From an uncultured bacterium (lineage in GTDB: Bacteria > Verrucomicrobiota > Kiritimatiellia > CAIKKV01): a stretch of DNA of 6,872 nucleotides. The notes beneath the pieces were generated by a model. It did no database searches. It saw only the letters and a list, made by a program, of their open reading frames with translations, and was not told where the DNA came from. The stretch lies in assembly GCA_903828035.1 (NCBI GenBank), contig CAIKKV010000722.1, positions 1 through 6,872 on the forward strand. The letters are read 5' to 3'. Position 1 is the stretch's first letter, and each line of letters opens with the position of its first letter. Positions 1 to 6,652 of this stretch are shown piece by piece. The translations under genes and the position numbers were made by a program.

Positions 1-1077
1 GACCTCTTCCGCCGTCAGTTCCGGGAACATCGGCAGGCTGACGCAGGTGGCCGCGTTGCGCTCGGCGTTCGCCACGGAGCCGACGATGCGGGCTTCCTTG
101 CCCCACGGATAGCCGGCCTGCTTGTGGATCGCGATCGAGTAGTGCGTCTTGGCATCCACCCCGTTCTGCACGAGGAAGTCGACCATGGCGTCGCGCTTGG
201 CCGGGTCCTTCACCTCGATGGCGTAGAGGTGGAAGATGTGGCGGTAGCCGGGCACCTGGTAGGGCAGCAGGAAGGACTTCGCGCCCTTCAGCCCTGCGGT
301 GTAGCGGGCCGCCCACTTGATGCGCAGGTCGTTCCACTCGTGGATGTGCTTGATCTTGGCGCTGAGGATGCCGGCGTGCAGGTCGTCCAGCCGGCTGTTG
401 AAGCCGAAGCTGTGCACGTTGCGCTTGTGGGAGCCGTGGTTGCGCAGCACCCGCACGCGCGCGTCGATCGCCGCGTCGTTCGTCACCAGCGCGCCGCTGT
501 CGCCGAAGGTGCCCAGGTTCTTCTGGATGATGAAGCTCGTGGTGGCCACGTCGCTGAGCTGGCCGATCTTGAAGGTGTCGCCGGCCGCGTCGATGGCCTG
601 GGCGTTGTCCTCGATGATCTTCAGGTGGTGCTTGTCGGCAATCTTCTTGATCGCCGCCATGTCGGCGGTCTGGCCATAGAGGTGCACGGGGATGATGCAC
701 TTCGTCTTGGCGGTGATGGCGGCTTCGATCTTGGCCGGATCGATGCACTTCGTCCGGGGATCGCAATCGACGAAGACGGCCGTGGCGCCCACGACCCAGA
801 TGGCCTCGGCGGTGGCGAAGAACGTATTCGGATTGGTGATGACTTCATCGCCCGGGCCGATGTTCATGGCCATCAGGGCCAGCCAGATGGCGTCCGTGCC
901 GTTGCCGACGCCGACCGCGAACTTGGTCCCGTGGAAATCGGCGAGCTCCTTTTCGAACTGCTTGAGCATGGGGCCCATCACATATTCGCCGCTCTCGAGA
1001 ACTTTCGCAATATTGGCGTCAATTTCAGCCTTGATATTGTGATACTGCCGCACGTGCCCGTAAAAACCGACCTTCAT
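1..1077 (-). CDS. DegT/DnrJ/EryC1/StrS-family sugar aminotransferase (3' end cut by window edge)
   Basis: Reading the minus strand from ATG at 1077 gives 359 open codons with no stop before the edge. This is a PLP-dependent aminotransferase of the fold-type I family that aminates keto-deoxy sugar nucleotides for surface glycans. Visible motifs: GVGNGTDAIWLAL (residues 56-68), the PVHLYGQTADM loop (130-140), EDNAQA (156-161) with the Asp that contacts the pyridine nitrogen, the Schiff-base lysine K186 in QKNLGTFGDSGA, RNHGS (212-216), and FNSRLDDLHAGIL (226-238). The visible end, SLPMFPELTAEEV, is the usual near-C-terminal motif, so only a short tail is probably missing (family length about 360-400). 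The start is fixed by AAGGAG at 1084-1089, 6 nt upstream. The residues just before the lysine (IIQ) differ from the more usual P-x-K type, and EDNAQ replaces the common EDAAQ. Whether the substrate is a 3-keto or 4-keto sugar cannot be told from sequence. It follows the glycan gene cluster but probably has its own promoter. Confidence 0.93.
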   Translation of the reverse strand, partial: MKVGFYGHVRQYHNIKAEIDANIAKVLESGEYVMGPMLKQFEKELADFHGTKFAVGVGNGTDAIWLALMAMNIGPGDEVITNPNTFFATAEAIWVVGATAVFVDCDPRTKCIDPAKIEAAITAKTKCIIPVHLYGQTADMAAIKKIADKHHLKIIEDNAQAIDAAGDTFKIGQLSDVATTSFIIQKNLGTFGDSGALVTNDAAIDARVRVLRNHGSHKRNVHSFGFNSRLDDLHAGILSAKIKHIHEWNDLRIKWAARYTAGLKGAKSFLLPYQVPGYRHIFHLYAIEVKDPAKRDAMVDFLVQNGVDAKTHYSIAIHKQAGYPWGKEARIVGSVANAERNAATCVSLPMFPELTAEEV

Positions 1078-1083
1078 GATGCG

Positions 1084-1089
1084 CTCCTT
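1084..1089 (-). promoter_or_regulatory. Ribosome binding site of the aminotransferase gene
   Basis: The minus strand reads AAGGAG followed by a 6-nt spacer and ATG at 1077. This is a near-consensus Shine-Dalgarno and decides the start codon. Confidence 0.8.
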
Positions 1090-1105
1090 GTACGTGTCCA
1101 GTTGT

Positions 1106-1126
1106 AAACCGGAGTCGCTCCGATTT
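1106..1126 (-). promoter_or_regulatory. Leader hairpin upstream of the aminotransferase gene (possible attenuator or terminator)
   Basis: Seen directly: arms AAATCGGAG and CTCCGGTTT on the minus strand around a CGA triloop, giving nine pairs including one U·G wobble. The plus-strand transcript would form it less well because that position becomes a C·A mismatch. The 3' arm ends in UUU, followed by A and then CAAC, so it is at best a weak intrinsic terminator. It lies about 100 nt past the stop of the upstream gene and between the predicted promoter and the ribosome binding site of the aminotransferase gene. It could end read-through transcription, act as an attenuator, or simply stabilise the 5' end of the mRNA. 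Confidence 0.45.
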
Positions 1127-1137
1127 AATGGGTGGAG

Positions 1138-1166
1138 TTTTTACTACTTATTAACGTGACGGTCAA
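1138..1166 (-). promoter_or_regulatory. Candidate sigma-70-type promoter for the aminotransferase gene
   Basis: On the minus strand, TTGACC (1166-1161, 5 of 6 matches to the -35 consensus) is separated by exactly 17 nt from TAAAAA (1143-1138, 4 of 6 matches to the -10 consensus). The surrounding 60 bases are markedly richer in A/T than the flanking genes. Transcription would begin near 1131, leaving a leader of about 54 nt that carries the 1106-1126 hairpin. The whole gap 1078-1204 contains no gene that I can see. Prediction from consensus only. Confidence 0.45.
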
Positions 1167-1191
1167 CATTAAACAGTGATCGAACAGCCGT

Positions 1192-1209
1192 CGTGATTAC
1201 GCAATCACG
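1192..1209 (-). repeat. Inverted repeat overlapping the stop codon of the ADP-ribosylglycohydrolase-like gene
   Basis: Perfect 7-bp arms CGTGATT and AATCACG flank a 4-nt loop, and the TGA stop (1207-1205) lies in one arm. No T-run follows on either strand, so it is not a classical intrinsic terminator. It may be a 3'-end stabilising stem, a protein site, or chance. Confidence 0.35.
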
Positions 1210-2623
1210 CCTTGTTCCGGATTGCCACGTCCACCATCTGGCTGGCCAGCTGGCTGATTCGCACCTCGTAATAACCCGCCACGCCGGTGCTTAACCGGTC
1301 GCGGAGCGGACGGGTCCACCCCGCCGGAATCGCGTCCAGCCCGTTTTTCACCCCCCACAGGCTCCCGCACGTCGCGCCATTGCAATCCGTATCGAACCCC
1401 GGCATCACGGCATGGGAAATGGTTGTTCCGAAATCATCCCCGCCATAAAGAAGCGCCAGCGTCACGACCTGGGCATTGGAGTTGGTGTGGCACCAGTGAT
1501 GGCCGACGCCCTCGCTCCATTGCGCGTGCAGGCGCTCGACGGCCTCCCCGACGCTCACGCCCCCGGCAAACCCCGCCAGCACCTTCTCCACGTCCTCGCG
1601 CAAGCGGCAGGCCGCGGGCACCTGGGCCAGCCCGGCGCGGATGATCCGCGCCCAGTCGCTCTCCACATAGGCGGCCGCCAGCATGGCGGCCACCCACATT
1701 TCGCCGTAGATGCCGTTCTTGATGTGGCTGATCGAGGCATCCCGCCAGGCCCACTCGGCAGCCCGCTCCGGCGCGCCGGGATTCGCATAGCCGAAATAAT
1801 CGGCCCGGATCTGGGCCCCGATCCACTCGCGATAGGGATTGCGGACCGTCGCGCTTTCCGGGGGAACCACGCCCGCCACAAAATTGCGGTACGCCACGCG
1901 CTCCGCGCTGCACGTGCGGAAAATGGGGATATTGGCGCCCCAGAAGGCCGCCACATCCTGCGGCGTGAAGGCGGCCCCCTTCTCCTTGACGATGGCAAAG
2001 CCCGTTGTCGTGTAGTTGGTGTCGTCGTCCTCCACCATGCCGCGGATATGACCGGCCAGCATGGAATGCTGCCAGGCCATGATCCGCCGCTTGAAGCCCC
2101 GCCCCTCCATCGCCTTCATTTGATCGGGAGCGGGAATGCGGAAATATCCCTTCAGCGGCCAGTTGCGCGTGCATTCGCCCCAGGTCCGGATTTCGCTCCG
2201 GGTGAAACCCTCCACGGGCTTGCCCAGCAGGCAGCCGCAGATGCGCCCCAGCAGGCCGCCATGCAGGCGCCGCAGGAATTCGGGACGATCCCCTTTCCAC
2301 GCCTTGAGCCTCGGGCGGGGCGGCCGGGCCGCCCGGATGCCGGCCAGGTCGCTGGGCTCGTCATACGCGTACCCCCGGCGCCGCGGCAGCGTCTGCACGC
2401 GGTCGATCAGCGCCAGCGCCTCCTTCAGCCACGTCTCGTCCCTCTGGCCGCCAACCGCCTTGCCGCCCCCGTCCACCGCATTCAAGCGGTTGAACTCCTT
2501 CTCCACCTTACGCAGATCGCGGCCCTCATCGCGAGCCTGCGCGTATTCCGTCACCAGGTCGCAACCGGCCAGCCACATGTGGCGGTTGAACCAGTCCAAT
2601 CTCGGATTCGTTTGTGCGGTCAT
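1205..2623 (-). CDS. ADP-ribosylglycohydrolase-family (DraG/ARH fold) protein, coupled to beta-mannosidase
   Basis: 472 residues from ATG at 2623. The all-alpha ARH fold hydrolyses N- or O-glycosidic bonds to ADP-ribose using paired Mg ions. Three signature blocks are visible: HGGLLGRICGCLLGKPVEG (residues 121-139), EDDDTNYTTTG (198-208) and GFDTDCNGATCGSLWG (409-424). The second and third supply the acidic metal ligands. The first has GKPVEG where DraG proteins usually have a G-D-x-x-G pattern. About 120 N-terminal residues precede the fold; they are charged (WFNRHMWLAGCDLVTEY, then ARDEGRDLRKVEKEF) and I recognise no domain in them. No signal peptide or membrane segment, so probably cytoplasmic. 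An upstream ATG (2671) would add 16 residues inside the previous gene, but the GGGGAG at 2631-2636, 7 nt before 2623, favours the shorter start. Only 1 nt separates it from the mannosidase stop. Substrate unknown: the name reflects the fold, and context suggests a glycan-related glycoside. Confidence 0.9.
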   Translation of the reverse strand: MTAQTNPRLDWFNRHMWLAGCDLVTEYAQARDEGRDLRKVEKEFNRLNAVDGGGKAVGGQRDETWLKEALALIDRVQTLPRRRGYAYDEPSDLAGIRAARPPRPRLKAWKGDRPEFLRRLHGGLLGRICGCLLGKPVEGFTRSEIRTWGECTRNWPLKGYFRIPAPDQMKAMEGRGFKRRIMAWQHSMLAGHIRGMVEDDDTNYTTTGFAIVKEKGAAFTPQDVAAFWGANIPIFRTCSAERVAYRNFVAGVVPPESATVRNPYREWIGAQIRADYFGYANPGAPERAAEWAWRDASISHIKNGIYGEMWVAAMLAAAYVESDWARIIRAGLAQVPAACRLREDVEKVLAGFAGGVSVGEAVERLHAQWSEGVGHHWCHTNSNAQVVTLALLYGGDDFGTTISHAVMPGFDTDCNGATCGSLWGVKNGLDAIPAGWTRPLRDRLSTGVAGYYEVRISQLASQMVDVAIRNKA

Positions 2624-2624
2624 G

Positions 2625-5081
2625 CTACCTCTCCCCGTAACTGCCTTGCAGATGATCGATTCGCAATACACTCTTCAGCTTCTTCACCGGCACCGGCTCT
2701 TTGGACTGGAAATACAACGTCCGCGTTTCACCGGGCAGCAGGGTGATCATGTTGTCATCGAAGCGGCCCGGCAGATCCCCGGCGTCCACGCTGACATAAA
2801 ACGCCGGCCGCCCGGCCCTGAGCTCCACCGCCAGCCGGCCCCCCGCCTGCCGCACCGTATGCCGGATCCGGGCAGGCTGAAGCTCGCACCGCTTGGGCTC
2901 GGCGAAAAACAGCGTGGACTCATGGACGGCCTTTCCGGCGCGCAACGTCAGGTGCAGGAACGCGGCGGCCGGATCGGGCGCCAACTCGGCCAGCTCCCAG
3001 CGCCCCGCCCGCTTGGACGAGCCCGGGCGCAGGGTCACGGCCACGCGCTTCCGTTTCAAAAGCCGGCCTGAAAAATCGAACACCCGCGCCTCCACCGTGC
3101 CGCGCAGCGGCGCCGCGCTGTCGTTCACCACCCACGCCTCGACCACGCCCTCCTCCAGGAAGGCGGTCGCCGTGGCCGGCGCGAAAAACCGCCGGGCCGC
3201 ATAGTGGAGCAGCTTCCACTTGCCGTCATACTCCAGGCTCGACCAGGAGCAGACCGGCCACAGGTCGTTGAGCTGCCAGTACAGCGTGCCCATGCACAGC
3301 GGGCGCAGCCGGCTCCAGTAGTTCACCGCCGTCTGGATGGCCAGCGCCTGCTGCACCTGGCTCACGTAGACGAACCGGGCAAAATCCGACGGCACGCGGA
3401 AATACCGGGTCATCGTCTCCAGCACCTTCGCGTTGCCCTTGCCGCTGCGCTGGTGGTGCTCCATGACGGGCGAGGTCACGTTCAGGTCCTGCTCCCGCGC
3501 GTACGCCTTGACGGACGACATCGACGGAAAGGACTGGAATCCAAATTCGGAACAGAACCGCGGCCGGACCTTCAGGTAGGCGTCGAAGCTCTTGCTCTCG
3601 TGCCACACCGACCAGTAGTGCATGTCGCCGCGCTTGTCGTCGTGCCAGTTGTCGGAGTAGTCCCCGCGCCCGCCGCAGGGCGAGCTGGGCCAGAAGCGGC
3701 GGGCCGGATCGAGCTCGTCCACCGCCTTGCCCAGCACGCCCTCGTTGAGCCGGTCGTAATCGACGACGTAGCGGTCGCGGTTCTTGCGCGACTCGGGATA
3801 CCAGGTGAGCGCGCCCAGGTCCTCGTTGTTTCCGCACCAGAGGGCCAGGCAGGCGTGGTCGCGCAGGCGCTTGACCTGGTACTCCGCTTCCCCGCGCACG
3901 TTGGCCAGGAACGCGGGCGTCGAGGGGTAGAGCGAGCAGGAGAACATGAAGTCCTGCCAGATCAGAAGGCCCTTCTCGTCGCACAGGTCATAGAAATCCT
4001 CCGACTCATACTGCCCGCCGCCCCACACGCGGATCATGTTCATGTGCGTGTCGACCGCGCTCGTCAGCAGCGCGTCCAGCCGCTCGCGGGTCTGGCGCGC
4101 CGGAAGGGCGTCGGCGGGAATCCAGTTGGCGCCCTTGGCGAAGAGGTCGCGGCCGTTGACGCGGAACACCAGCGAAAGGCCGTTGGCGTCTTCCGTATTG
4201 ACCACCTCCAGCGTCCGCAGGCCCAGCTGCTTGCGGCAGGTGTCGTCACCCAGCGTCACGGCCAGCTCATACAGGGCCTGCCGGCCGTGGCCATTGGGCC
4301 ACCACAGCTCCGGCTTGCGGACCGTCACGGTGCCGCCCACCGTATTGAGCCCCTTTTCCAGCCGGACCGTCTTTTCCAACAGCGCGCCGCCCAGCTCGAT
4401 CTTCAGCGTCACCGGCTTCGACGCGGAGGCAAACGCTTCGCAGGTCACCTGCACCTCGCAGCGGCCGGGCGTATGGCGCTGCTCCGTATAGACGTGCTCC
4501 AGGCGCACATCGGAAGCCGCCCCGATGTAGGCGTGCCCGTAAATGCCGCTGACCATCAGGCAGGGGCCCCAGTCCCAGCCGGCGTGGCACTGCACCTTGC
4601 GGATCATGTTCCGGTTCGGCGACTCGACGGGCGACGGGGTGCAGGGAATGGGATACGGGAGCTTTTTGGCGGCGGCGATGGCGGCCTTTTCGGGCGAGTC
4701 CAGCTCGACGCGGATGGTGTTTTTGCCCGGCTTCACCAGGCCGCGCACGTCGTACCGGTAACGGCGGAACATGTTTTCGCAGCGGCCGGCCAGCTGGTCA
4801 TTGATATAGACCCGCCCCACCGTGTCGAGGCTGTCGAAATGAAGGAAGACGTCCGGCGCGCCCGCCACCCCGGCCGGCACCGTCACGCTCCGCTCGAAAA
4901 CCCAGTCTTCCCTGCCGACCCACTGGACATCCAATTCGTTCAGCCGGTCGTAGGGATCCGGAATCGTTCCCGCCTTCAGCAACGCTGAAACATTATCGCC
5001 CGGCACCTGAACTGGCACCGTGTGATTTGAGTCGCCTTTGCGCTGCAGCATCCATCGTCCCGCCAAATCAATCCGCTTCAT
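2625..5081 (-). CDS. Beta-mannosidase, glycoside hydrolase family 2 (EC 3.2.1.25)
   Basis: 818 residues, the normal length for GH2 beta-mannosidases, which remove terminal beta-mannose by a retaining mechanism. Order of parts (approximate): N-terminal sugar-binding jelly-roll (1-180) ending in the mannosidase hallmark QCHAGWDWGP (164-173); Ig-like domain (190-290); TIM barrel (about 300-620) with RVWGGGQYE (351-359) and WQDFMFSCSLYP (375-386); then C-terminal beta-sandwich Ig/mannosidase domains (640-818). The acid/base Glu is E420 in WCGNNE and the nucleophile is E512 in FCSEFGFQSFP; the 92-residue spacing fits the family. YWQLNDLWPVCSWSS (601-615) is also characteristic. There is no signal peptide, so it should act in the cytoplasm on imported or internal oligosaccharides. 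ATG 5081 is chosen because AAGG (5094-5091) lies 9 nt upstream; GTG 5087 would leave a 3-nt spacer. It follows the sugar transferase gene by 64 nt and is coupled to the next gene. Confidence 0.95.
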   Translation of the reverse strand: MKRIDLAGRWMLQRKGDSNHTVPVQVPGDNVSALLKAGTIPDPYDRLNELDVQWVGREDWVFERSVTVPAGVAGAPDVFLHFDSLDTVGRVYINDQLAGRCENMFRRYRYDVRGLVKPGKNTIRVELDSPEKAAIAAAKKLPYPIPCTPSPVESPNRNMIRKVQCHAGWDWGPCLMVSGIYGHAYIGAASDVRLEHVYTEQRHTPGRCEVQVTCEAFASASKPVTLKIELGGALLEKTVRLEKGLNTVGGTVTVRKPELWWPNGHGRQALYELAVTLGDDTCRKQLGLRTLEVVNTEDANGLSLVFRVNGRDLFAKGANWIPADALPARQTRERLDALLTSAVDTHMNMIRVWGGGQYESEDFYDLCDEKGLLIWQDFMFSCSLYPSTPAFLANVRGEAEYQVKRLRDHACLALWCGNNEDLGALTWYPESRKNRDRYVVDYDRLNEGVLGKAVDELDPARRFWPSSPCGGRGDYSDNWHDDKRGDMHYWSVWHESKSFDAYLKVRPRFCSEFGFQSFPSMSSVKAYAREQDLNVTSPVMEHHQRSGKGNAKVLETMTRYFRVPSDFARFVYVSQVQQALAIQTAVNYWSRLRPLCMGTLYWQLNDLWPVCSWSSLEYDGKWKLLHYAARRFFAPATATAFLEEGVVEAWVVNDSAAPLRGTVEARVFDFSGRLLKRKRVAVTLRPGSSKRAGRWELAELAPDPAAAFLHLTLRAGKAVHESTLFFAEPKRCELQPARIRHTVRQAGGRLAVELRAGRPAFYVSVDAGDLPGRFDDNMITLLPGETRTLYFQSKEPVPVKKLKSVLRIDHLQGSYGER
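2631..2636 (-). promoter_or_regulatory. Ribosome binding site inside the end of the mannosidase gene
   Basis: GGGGAG on the minus strand forms the codons for Gly-Glu near the C-terminus (YGER, then stop) of the mannosidase and sits 7 nt before ATG 2623. The mannosidase TAG (2627-2625) is followed by a single C and then the ATG. This arrangement is typical of translational coupling and fixes the downstream start. Confidence 0.75.
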
Positions 5082-5145
5082 CGTCACACACCTTATTCAA
5101 CCAGCCCCCTGCCGCATCCGGCTGGCGGGCGGCTTCGATAGCCGG
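5082..5145 (-). other. Short intergenic spacer between sugar transferase and mannosidase genes
   Basis: 64 nt with no gene. It contains a 6-bp inverted repeat (CCGGCT 5118-5123 with AGCCGG 5140-5145, 16-nt loop) that lacks a following T-run, and the weak ribosome binding site AAGG at 5091-5094 for the mannosidase gene. I see no convincing promoter or terminator, so co-transcription of the two genes is the simplest reading. Confidence 0.5.
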
Positions 5146-6573
5146 CTAATACGCATTCTCGCGGGCGAAAAGGGTCTTGATCAAAATCTTGAAATCCAGC
5201 GACAGCGACCACTTCTCCAGATAATACAGATCGTAGCGGATCCGCTCCTCAATGCTGGTGTTTCCCCGCAGCCCGTGCACCTGCGCCCATCCGGTGAGGC
5301 CCGGCTTGGAGACATGCCGCCACATGTAATGCTGGATGTCCTCCTTGAACTGCTCCACGAAATGCGGCCGCTCCGGGCGGGGGCCCACCAGGCTCATGTC
5401 GCCCTTCAACACATTCCAGAACTGGGGCAGCTCGTCCAGGTTATAGGCCCTTAAAATAGCGCCCACCTTCGTCCGGCGCGGATCCTGCTCCTGCGTCCAG
5501 CCCGGCCCGTCGGCCTCGGCATTCACGGTCATGGTCCGCAGTTTATACAAGGTGAACGTCCGGCCCGCCTCCCCGCAGCGCTCCTGCCGGTAAAAGATGG
5601 GGCCCGGCGAGTTCTTCCGGATCAGCAGGGCCGCCATGGCGATCACGGGAGCCGAGACCAGCAGGCCCACCAGGCCGCCCAGCACATCCTCCGCCCGCTT
5701 GAAAAACCGGTTCCAGAAAAAGTCCAGGGGCCAGCGGCTGACGCCCAGCAGCGGCACATCCCCCACCGTCTGCACGTCCACGCTTCCGGTCATGATGCGG
5801 AACAGGTCCGGAACCAGGCGGAAGGTCACCAGGTTCTGCTCGCACAGCAGGATGATCTCCAGGATCCGGTCCTGGGACAGGCGGGTGTCGCACACAATCA
5901 GCTGATCGATGCCGCCGGCCTTCAGGATCGCTTCCAGATCCTCGACGGCGCCGCGAACCGGCTCCGACCCCAGATCCGGATGGGGCGGAGCGGAGCCCGT
6001 GGCCAGGAAGCCCACCACCCGCGTGTGCAGCCGCGGCTCATGCCGGATGGCCCGCGCCAGGCGCGCGGCGACCTCGTCGGTCCCGACCAGCAGCGCGGCA
6101 TTGCGCACCGCGCTGTGCCGGGCCTCGTGCAACTCCAGCCGGAACAGCAGGTACCGCTCCAGCAGCGCCCAGAACGTGATCGTGAAAAAGGCCAGGACGT
6201 GGGTCAGGCGGGAGGTCAGGACCGCATAGCCGGGAATGCGGATGGCAAAGGCCATGACGGCGGTGACGAGGAGCGCCCACACGATGGCGCGCATCAGGCG
6301 GGGGATCTTGTTTTCGAACCGGCCCGTCTGGGGGCGCCCATACAGGTCCAGCGCCCGGAACACCAGCAGGAAAACGGCGGTCGCCGCCAGGCTGCCAAGG
6401 GTAAAAACAAGATACAAGTCCGCGGGCCGATCCTCCGCCACCAGGCTGCCCGACAGCCAGCCGCTGTCGAACCGGATCCAAACCGCCAGCATGAACCCGC
6501 CGAAAACAGCCAGGGCATCCACCCCCGCCGCGCGCAGCGAAGCCAGCACATCGGCCGTGTCTTTCCGTTTCAT
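5146..6573 (-). CDS. Undecaprenyl-phosphate sugar phosphotransferase (WcaJ/WbaP-type polyprenyl glycosylphosphotransferase)
   Basis: 475 residues from ATG at 6573. Enzymes of this family move a hexose-1-phosphate from a UDP-sugar to undecaprenyl phosphate at the inner membrane, starting the repeat unit of exopolysaccharide or O-antigen. Four hydrophobic segments lie near residues 18-34, 53-73, 93-113 and 122-140; a Rossmann-like CoA-binding-type domain follows (about 156-270, beginning NAALLVGTDE); then a re-entrant helix with an S-x-P kink (about 295-319, VSAP) leads into the catalytic domain (about 290-475). Catalytic-domain motifs: SPGPIFYRQERCGEAGR (322-338), YKLRTM, NLDELPQFWNVLKGDMSL (378-395) with the catalytic D380-E381 pair, VGPRPE, KPGLTGWAQVHGLRG (423-437), YDLYYLEKWSL, and the typical C-terminal NAY. 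Start chosen from AGGA (6585-6582) 8 nt upstream; an in-frame ATG at 6663 would add 30 residues overlapping the divergent gene. Closest in style to WcaJ (glucose-1-P), but the sugar is not determinable. It heads the three-gene unit. Confidence 0.95.
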   Translation of the reverse strand: MKRKDTADVLASLRAAGVDALAVFGGFMLAVWIRFDSGWLSGSLVAEDRPADLYLVFTLGSLAATAVFLLVFRALDLYGRPQTGRFENKIPRLMRAIVWALLVTAVMAFAIRIPGYAVLTSRLTHVLAFFTITFWALLERYLLFRLELHEARHSAVRNAALLVGTDEVAARLARAIRHEPRLHTRVVGFLATGSAPPHPDLGSEPVRGAVEDLEAILKAGGIDQLIVCDTRLSQDRILEIILLCEQNLVTFRLVPDLFRIMTGSVDVQTVGDVPLLGVSRWPLDFFWNRFFKRAEDVLGGLVGLLVSAPVIAMAALLIRKNSPGPIFYRQERCGEAGRTFTLYKLRTMTVNAEADGPGWTQEQDPRRTKVGAILRAYNLDELPQFWNVLKGDMSLVGPRPERPHFVEQFKEDIQHYMWRHVSKPGLTGWAQVHGLRGNTSIEERIRYDLYYLEKWSLSLDFKILIKTLFARENAY

Positions 6574-6652
6574 CCCGCCTATCCTACCCGCACGCCGCCT
6601 TGCAATCAAGCCCCGCGAAAGATAGTCTATCCCCTGTTCCAGGAGACCCGTC
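6574..6652. promoter_or_regulatory. Divergent intergenic region, probably holding promoters for both flanking genes
   Basis: This 79-nt gap separates two genes that start back to back, so it should carry both promoters. Only weak elements can be seen. On the plus strand, TTGCAA (6600-6605, 4 of 6) and TAGTCT (6623-6628, 3 of 6) are 17 nt apart. For the minus strand TATCTT (6624-6619, complement) is a possible -10 without a good -35. A perfect 5-1-5 palindrome (GATAGTCTATC, 6621-6631) overlaps both candidate -10 sites. Ribosome binding sites: AGGA for the minus gene (6582-6585) and AGGAG for the plus gene (6641-6645). Confidence 0.4.

Noticed and set aside
124..1107. 327-codon open frame on the plus strand
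   Set aside because: Antisense to the aminotransferase, with a repetitive Val/Asp/His/Ala composition and no family motif; the minus-strand frame has all DegT-family motifs.
2624..2671. 16-residue N-terminal extension of the ADP-ribosylglycohydrolase-like protein (ATG at 2671)
   Set aside because: The extra residues are read out of frame from the end of the mannosidase gene, while ATG 2623 has a well-spaced Shine-Dalgarno.
1412..2746. 444-codon open frame on the plus strand
   Set aside because: It lies antisense to the ADP-ribosylglycohydrolase-like gene, is rich in Pro, Arg, Ala and His with no recognisable motif, and is explained by the high GC content suppressing stops opposite a real gene.
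3204..4988. 594-codon open frame on the plus strand
   Set aside because: Antisense to the beta-mannosidase, whose catalytic motifs are intact. The translation is a low-complexity His/Arg/Val/Ala mix typical of a mirror frame in GC-rich DNA.
5118..5145. Inverted repeat CCGGCT/AGCCGG as a terminator after the sugar transferase gene
   Set aside because: Only 6 bp with a 16-nt loop and no T-run; likely chance in GC-rich sequence.
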